NCBI GenBank assembly: GCA_964428745.1
Contig: CAYRYZ010000035.1
Span: 1-15,657, forward strand
Length of the DNA stretch: 15,657 nucleotides
Direction: 5' to 3'
Source: GCA-002713455 sp964428745
GTDB taxonomy: Bacteria > Fidelibacterota > Marinisomatia > Marinisomatales > TCS55
Shown: positions 12,191 to 15,657 of the stretch, one piece after another
How positions within the stretch are numbered: position 1 is the stretch's first letter
How the letters are laid out: every line of letters starts with the position of its first letter
The notes under the pieces: generated by a model
What the model saw: only the letters and a program-made list of their open reading frames with translations
The model's database searches: none
Told to the model about the DNA's origin: nothing
Program-made: the position numbers and the translations under genes

Positions 12191-14622
12191 TGATAAGATT
12201 TATTTTATTCATTTTGACATCATTCTTAATAGCTCAAGTACCACCTTCATTTACTTTGAAAGAAGTAAACGTTGAAGGCAATGAAGCCACCAGTGATAAT
12301 ATGATTCTCTATACTTCTGGATTAAAAAATGGGCAAAAAGCATCAACAGAGGATTTTAGACGAGCAGTTAAACGATTATGGGAATTAGGAGTTTTTAGTA
12401 ATATAGATATTCACTTTGATGGCGAAACACCTGATGGAATACTAATTACTATTGAGGTTGAGGAGTCACCAGTATTAGGGGAAGTAATTTTTAAAGGAAA
12501 TAAAAAACTAAAAGATAAAAAGCTTAAAGAAGAACTCGCTTATCACAGAGGAATGCGCATTAAGCCAAATTTTACAACAAAAACTATTAATCAAATCAAA
12601 AACCTATATATGGAAGATGGATATTTTAATGCGAAAATTACAGCGGAATCAAAAATTGTAGATAAGGATAAAGATCAAAAAAATAATATTATTTTCACTA
12701 TCAATGAAGGAAAGAAGCTAAAAATCAAAGATATTATTATTTTAGGTCATGAAAATAATTTCGGGTGGGCTGCAACAAAATCATGGATTCCCCTGCCTAA
12801 ATCTATTCGAAGAAAACTCAGCTTATCAAAACTACGCTGGCAGCTTAAGGATACTAAAATTCGCACATGGTGGAGATTTTGGGCCTCTGCATATGACTCT
12901 AAAAAGTTTCAAGAAGATTTGAATTCTTTGAATAAATATTATAGAGATGAAGGTTATAGAGATTTCACAATATTAAGTGACACTGTATTTTACGAACCTA
13001 AAAAAAGAGGACTTGTTGTTAAAATTAATGTTGATGAAGGTAATAAATATAAGTTCAGAAATTTTACCTGGGAAGGACACTCATTATATGAAACTGATAT
13101 ATTAGATAATACACTTAACCTACAGTTTGGTGATACATTTAGTAAGTCAGGTTTTGATGAAGCTGTATATCAAAATGTGCAAAGCTTGTATATGGACAGA
13201 GGTTACTTGTATAGTAATATTGAGCCTTCATTTACACCGATTGGTGATGATTCATTAGATGTACATTTTTCTATAACTGAGAATAATCAGGTATATATAA
13301 GAAATATAAATATTTATGGGAATGAAAAAACACGTGAAAATGTGATTCGTCGTGAATTAGATGTTTTCCCTGGTGATTTATTTCGAAGAACGCTTTTACA
13401 AAGGAGCATGAGAAAACTACACGTTTTGAATTATTTTGATCCCACTTCTTTAAGCCCAAATGTTGTACCTATAGATGAAGATGAGGTAGATCTAGATATA
13501 TCGTTGAGTGAAAAATCATCTGATAAAGCAAGTGCCAATATTGGATTTACAGGTATTTATGGAATGACTGGGGGGGCAAATATTGAGTTTAATAATTTCT
13601 TGGGGATGGGGCAGATGCTTTCCTTTGGCTTTGATGTAGGTACCCAAGTATCGGTATATAATAACTATGGTACACCAGGAAAGTATGAAAGTGTTCACTT
13701 AAGATTTGTGGACCCAATGTTTAGAGATACTCCCAATCGAATTGGTTTTTCACTTTTTTATACCTTTAGAGGCCAAGGGAATTCATATTATTTTTACCCA
13801 TTTGATATGCTTTCAAGAGGTGGGTCTATCCAATGGGGTCGACGTATGAAATGGCCAGATGATTATTTTAGATCTCGTTGGGAATTTACAATCCAACAAA
13901 GAGTATATATGGGAGATGATGATGTATTGAATGATTATGTTGGCAGCGTTAGAAAAACGACCGGTATACAAATTGCCCAAATTTTAACTCGTGATAGTAG
14001 AGATAGAGCTGAATTTCCGACCCAAGGATCAACTGCAACTTTAGTCTCAACATTCTCAGGGGGTGCATTGGGAGGAGATGAAAATTTTCATAAGCATGTT
14101 TTAACGTTAGATTGGTATACACCAACATTTTGGAAATTTGTTTTAACTAGTCAAATAAAAATGGGTACTATTAGAATGTTGAATGTTGGTGATGGAAATT
14201 TTTCCTATATTTCCCCTTATGAACGGTTTATTATGGGTGGAAATGGTATACCATATGGAACGATGCTTAGAGGATATCCAGATAATGCTATTGGTCCATT
14301 AACTAGTCAGGGAAGAGGTCTTGGTGGTAATACGATGCTTAAATACACTAATGAATTCAGATTCCCATTCTCTGAGAATCCAGTTGTTTATGCTATGTTG
14401 TTCGCTGAAGCTGGTGGAGTTTGGAATGATTCGAGGTTAATGCATTCTTTGGGATTCCCAAGAAGAAATCCTATTGAATTAAAGAGATCTGCTGGGATAG
14501 GTATTAGATTCTTTATGCCTATGATTGGACAGTTAGGATTTGACATGGGATATGGTTTTGATGATATAACTGGAGATGGTGAACCCCAGGGATGGGAATA
14601 CACCATCATTTTTGGTAGATAA
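12190..14622 (+). CDS. bamA: Outer-membrane protein assembly factor BamA
   Basis: BamA inserts beta-barrel proteins into the outer membrane. The 810 residues comprise a signal peptide (about 1-15), five POTRA domains (about 20-93, 94-177, 178-290, 291-370 and 371-447) and a C-terminal 16-strand barrel. POTRA starts are marked by V-x-G-N/H-type strands such as V-N-V-E-G-N, V-I-F-K-G-N, I-I-I-L-G-H and I-N-I-Y-G-N. The barrel loop-6 motif appears as L-R-G-Y (R694-G695-Y696), the usual R-G-F with a Tyr. POTRA3 is enlarged by a basic, Trp-rich insertion containing T-W-W-R-F-W, as in Bacteroidetes-type BamA. The chain ends I-I-F-G-R rather than in a terminal aromatic residue. Coupled to uppS by one-base overlap, with skp following after 22 bases. 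Confidence 0.96.
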   Translation: MIRFILFILTSFLIAQVPPSFTLKEVNVEGNEATSDNMILYTSGLKNGQKASTEDFRRAVKRLWELGVFSNIDIHFDGETPDGILITIEVEESPVLGEVIFKGNKKLKDKKLKEELAYHRGMRIKPNFTTKTINQIKNLYMEDGYFNAKITAESKIVDKDKDQKNNIIFTINEGKKLKIKDIIILGHENNFGWAATKSWIPLPKSIRRKLSLSKLRWQLKDTKIRTWWRFWASAYDSKKFQEDLNSLNKYYRDEGYRDFTILSDTVFYEPKKRGLVVKINVDEGNKYKFRNFTWEGHSLYETDILDNTLNLQFGDTFSKSGFDEAVYQNVQSLYMDRGYLYSNIEPSFTPIGDDSLDVHFSITENNQVYIRNINIYGNEKTRENVIRRELDVFPGDLFRRTLLQRSMRKLHVLNYFDPTSLSPNVVPIDEDEVDLDISLSEKSSDKASANIGFTGIYGMTGGANIEFNNFLGMGQMLSFGFDVGTQVSVYNNYGTPGKYESVHLRFVDPMFRDTPNRIGFSLFYTFRGQGNSYYFYPFDMLSRGGSIQWGRRMKWPDDYFRSRWEFTIQQRVYMGDDDVLNDYVGSVRKTTGIQIAQILTRDSRDRAEFPTQGSTATLVSTFSGGALGGDENFHKHVLTLDWYTPTFWKFVLTSQIKMGTIRMLNVGDGNFSYISPYERFIMGGNGIPYGTMLRGYPDNAIGPLTSQGRGLGGNTMLKYTNEFRFPFSENPVVYAMLFAEAGGVWNDSRLMHSLGFPRRNPIELKRSAGIGIRFFMPMIGQLGFDMGYGFDDITGDGEPQGWEYTIIFGR

Positions 14623-14632
14623 AAATTAAATC

Positions 14633-14639
14633 AAGGAGG
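14633..14639 (+). promoter_or_regulatory. Strong Shine-Dalgarno site for skp
   Basis: AAGGAGG lies five bases before the GTG at 14645 and settles that start. It is the best anti-16S match in the window, where most genes show none. Confidence 0.8.
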
Positions 14640-14644
14640 ATATT

Positions 14645-15199
14645 GTGATTCGAAGAATAATCACAACTATAAGTTTAGTAACAATATTGTTACCAATTAT
14701 GGTTTTTGCTCAAAATAAAATTGGATTTGTACAATCAGAGAGAATTCGTGGAGAATATGAAGAGTTCAAAGATGCTGAGGCCCAACTTCAATTAGAATAT
14801 CAACAAGCAAATGCTCAGTTTAGCATGATGATGGTTGAATTAGATAGCATCAAAAAAGCTTTTGAAACACAACGATTAATGAGTAGTCCCGAGTGGCGTA
14901 AAGAAAAAGAAGCTGAAATCGCTTCCAGAGAAGCAACACTTCAAAAATTTCAAGTGAACATAGCTGGCCCTCAAGGCGAGTTATACAGACGCCAAACACA
15001 ATTAGAATTTGATATTTTATCTAAAGTAAAAAGGGCAGTAGATAAAATAGCGGCCGCAAAAAAAATCGATTTTATTATTGATGGCTCCACTTCCTTACTT
15101 TATGGTAATCCAACACATGATTTAACTGATGATGTTTTACTGGAATTGCGTAAATACAATATTTCAAAAGACCAGAAAGCATCGAAAAAAGAAAATTAA
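14645..15199 (+). CDS. skp: Periplasmic chaperone Skp/OmpH
   Basis: Skp holds unfolded outer-membrane proteins in the periplasm on their way to BamA. The 184-residue product has a signal peptide (1-22, cleavage after V-F-A), then N-K-I-G-F-V-Q-S-E-R-I, the typical first strand of OmpH proteins. A long charged coiled-coil stretch rich in Glu, Lys, Gln and Ala (about 33-110) follows, and a second strand pair near I-D-F-I-I-D-G closes the body domain. The start is GTG, supported by a perfect ribosome-binding site. Its place between bamA and lpxD is the classical Gram-negative order. The TAA is followed in the same frame by lpxD. Confidence 0.92.
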   Translation: MIRRIITTISLVTILLPIMVFAQNKIGFVQSERIRGEYEEFKDAEAQLQLEYQQANAQFSMMMVELDSIKKAFETQRLMSSPEWRKEKEAEIASREATLQKFQVNIAGPQGELYRRQTQLEFDILSKVKRAVDKIAAAKKIDFIIDGSTSLLYGNPTHDLTDDVLLELRKYNISKDQKASKKEN

Positions 15200-15208
15200 T
15201 TTTTTATT

Positions 15209-15657
15209 TTGACCAGCCTATCAGATATTGCTGATATCATAGATGGTTCAGTCATTGGTGATCCTAAAATAATGATTGATGGTGTTTCACCTATCGATAA
15301 TGCTGAATCGGGTACAATAACATTTATAGCAAATAGTAAATATGAAAAGTTCTTAGATGTTACTAAAGCCTCTGCCATTATTAGTGATAATAAAGATTTA
15401 ATTTCTAAAAAAAATGGCATAGTTGTTAATAATCCAAAACTAGCCATTGCTAAACTGCTAGATTATTTTTCGCCAAAGAGTGAACAAAATACCGGCGTTC
15501 ATGATTCATCAATAATTGATACAAGTGCAATTATTGGTAAGAACACTTCTATCGGTGCAAACACAGTTATAGAAGCTGATGTAATAATTGGAAATAATGT
15601 TGTTATTGGATCTAATAATGTAATTAGTAATAATGTAATTATAGGTTCTTACACAAA
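15209..15657 (+). CDS. lpxD: UDP-3-O-acylglucosamine N-acyltransferase LpxD (5' part)
   Basis: LpxD adds the N-linked hydroxyacyl chain to UDP-3-O-acyl-glucosamine in lipid A synthesis. The first 149 codons are present and the window ends inside the gene. The N-terminal uridine-binding domain is recognisable: L-S-D-I-A-D-I-I-D-G-S-V-I-G-D (3-17), then D-G-V-S-P-I-D-N-A-E-S-G-T-I-T-F-I (23-39). From about 104 hexapeptide repeats of a left-handed beta-helix begin (A-I-I-G-K-N, S-I-G-A-N-T and so on). No ATG is available, and TTG at 15209, nine bases after the skp stop in the same frame, is the best start. The gene confirms that the organism makes lipopolysaccharide of the lipid A type. Confidence 0.93.
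   Translation, partial: MTSLSDIADIIDGSVIGDPKIMIDGVSPIDNAESGTITFIANSKYEKFLDVTKASAIISDNKDLISKKNGIVVNNPKLAIAKLLDYFSPKSEQNTGVHDSSIIDTSAIIGKNTSIGANTVIEADVIIGNNVVIGSNNVISNNVIIGSYT

Noticed and set aside
14722..14735. TTGTACAA palindrome within skp as a further operator copy
   Set aside because: The three-base spacer is missing, and it lies inside coding sequence far from any start.

Overview
The window is AT-rich bacterial chromosome (by eye about one third G+C) with dense, mostly co-directional genes. The outer-membrane genes (bamA, skp, lpxD, lipoprotein and Sec signals) show a Gram-negative. The BamA third POTRA domain carries a Trp/Arg-rich insertion (W-W-R-F-W) of the kind I associate with the Bacteroidetes/FCB side of the tree. 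Together with a streamlined AT-rich genome, a GSII-type glutamine synthetase and a cysteine-free Mrp, this fits a marine FCB-group bacterium such as Candidatus Marinimicrobia (SAR406). That assignment is inference. No mobile element, CRISPR array, tRNA or rRNA was seen.

Layout. Positions 1-66 hold the 3' tail of an unidentified gene. A gene-free leader (67-382) with dyads and a TATAAT box precedes glnII (383-1360). A perfect 17-bp hairpin follows, then an exported pair: a lipoprotein fusing cytochrome c to a PHM-like copper monooxygenase (1513-2853) and a family I.5-type lipase (2861-4081). After csaA (4092-4421) comes a tight run: marR, mutY, plsC, a HAD phosphatase, a CopD/DUF2269-like membrane protein and a cytosolic thioredoxin-like protein (4464-8258). 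The only minus-strand gene is a 2[4Fe-4S] ferredoxin (8247-8582). It is convergent with the thioredoxin and divergent from a second ferredoxin (8720-9022), which ends at a strong terminator. Next are Mrp (9087-10208), an eight-helix membrane protein and a zinc-ribbon membrane protein coupled by overlapping start/stop codons. The window closes with the envelope cluster uppS-bamA-skp-lpxD (11441-15657, lpxD cut by the window end).

How they work together. uppS, bamA, skp and lpxD serve the lipid carrier, outer-membrane protein insertion, periplasmic chaperoning and lipid A synthesis. plsC adds phospholipid synthesis. The two ferredoxins and Mrp form an iron-sulfur neighbourhood. The MarR regulator is the only obvious transcription factor. 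A perfect dyad, TTGTA-N3-TACAA followed by AT, occurs three times, at the starts of marR, mutY and the thioredoxin gene, and is a candidate operator for it.

The most interesting points are this repeated dyad, plsC lacking any ATG/GTG/TTG start before its first membrane helix, the cytochrome c-copper monooxygenase fusion, the cysteine-free Mrp with an insertion where the CxxC motif should be, and a terminator ending six bases before the mrp start codon.
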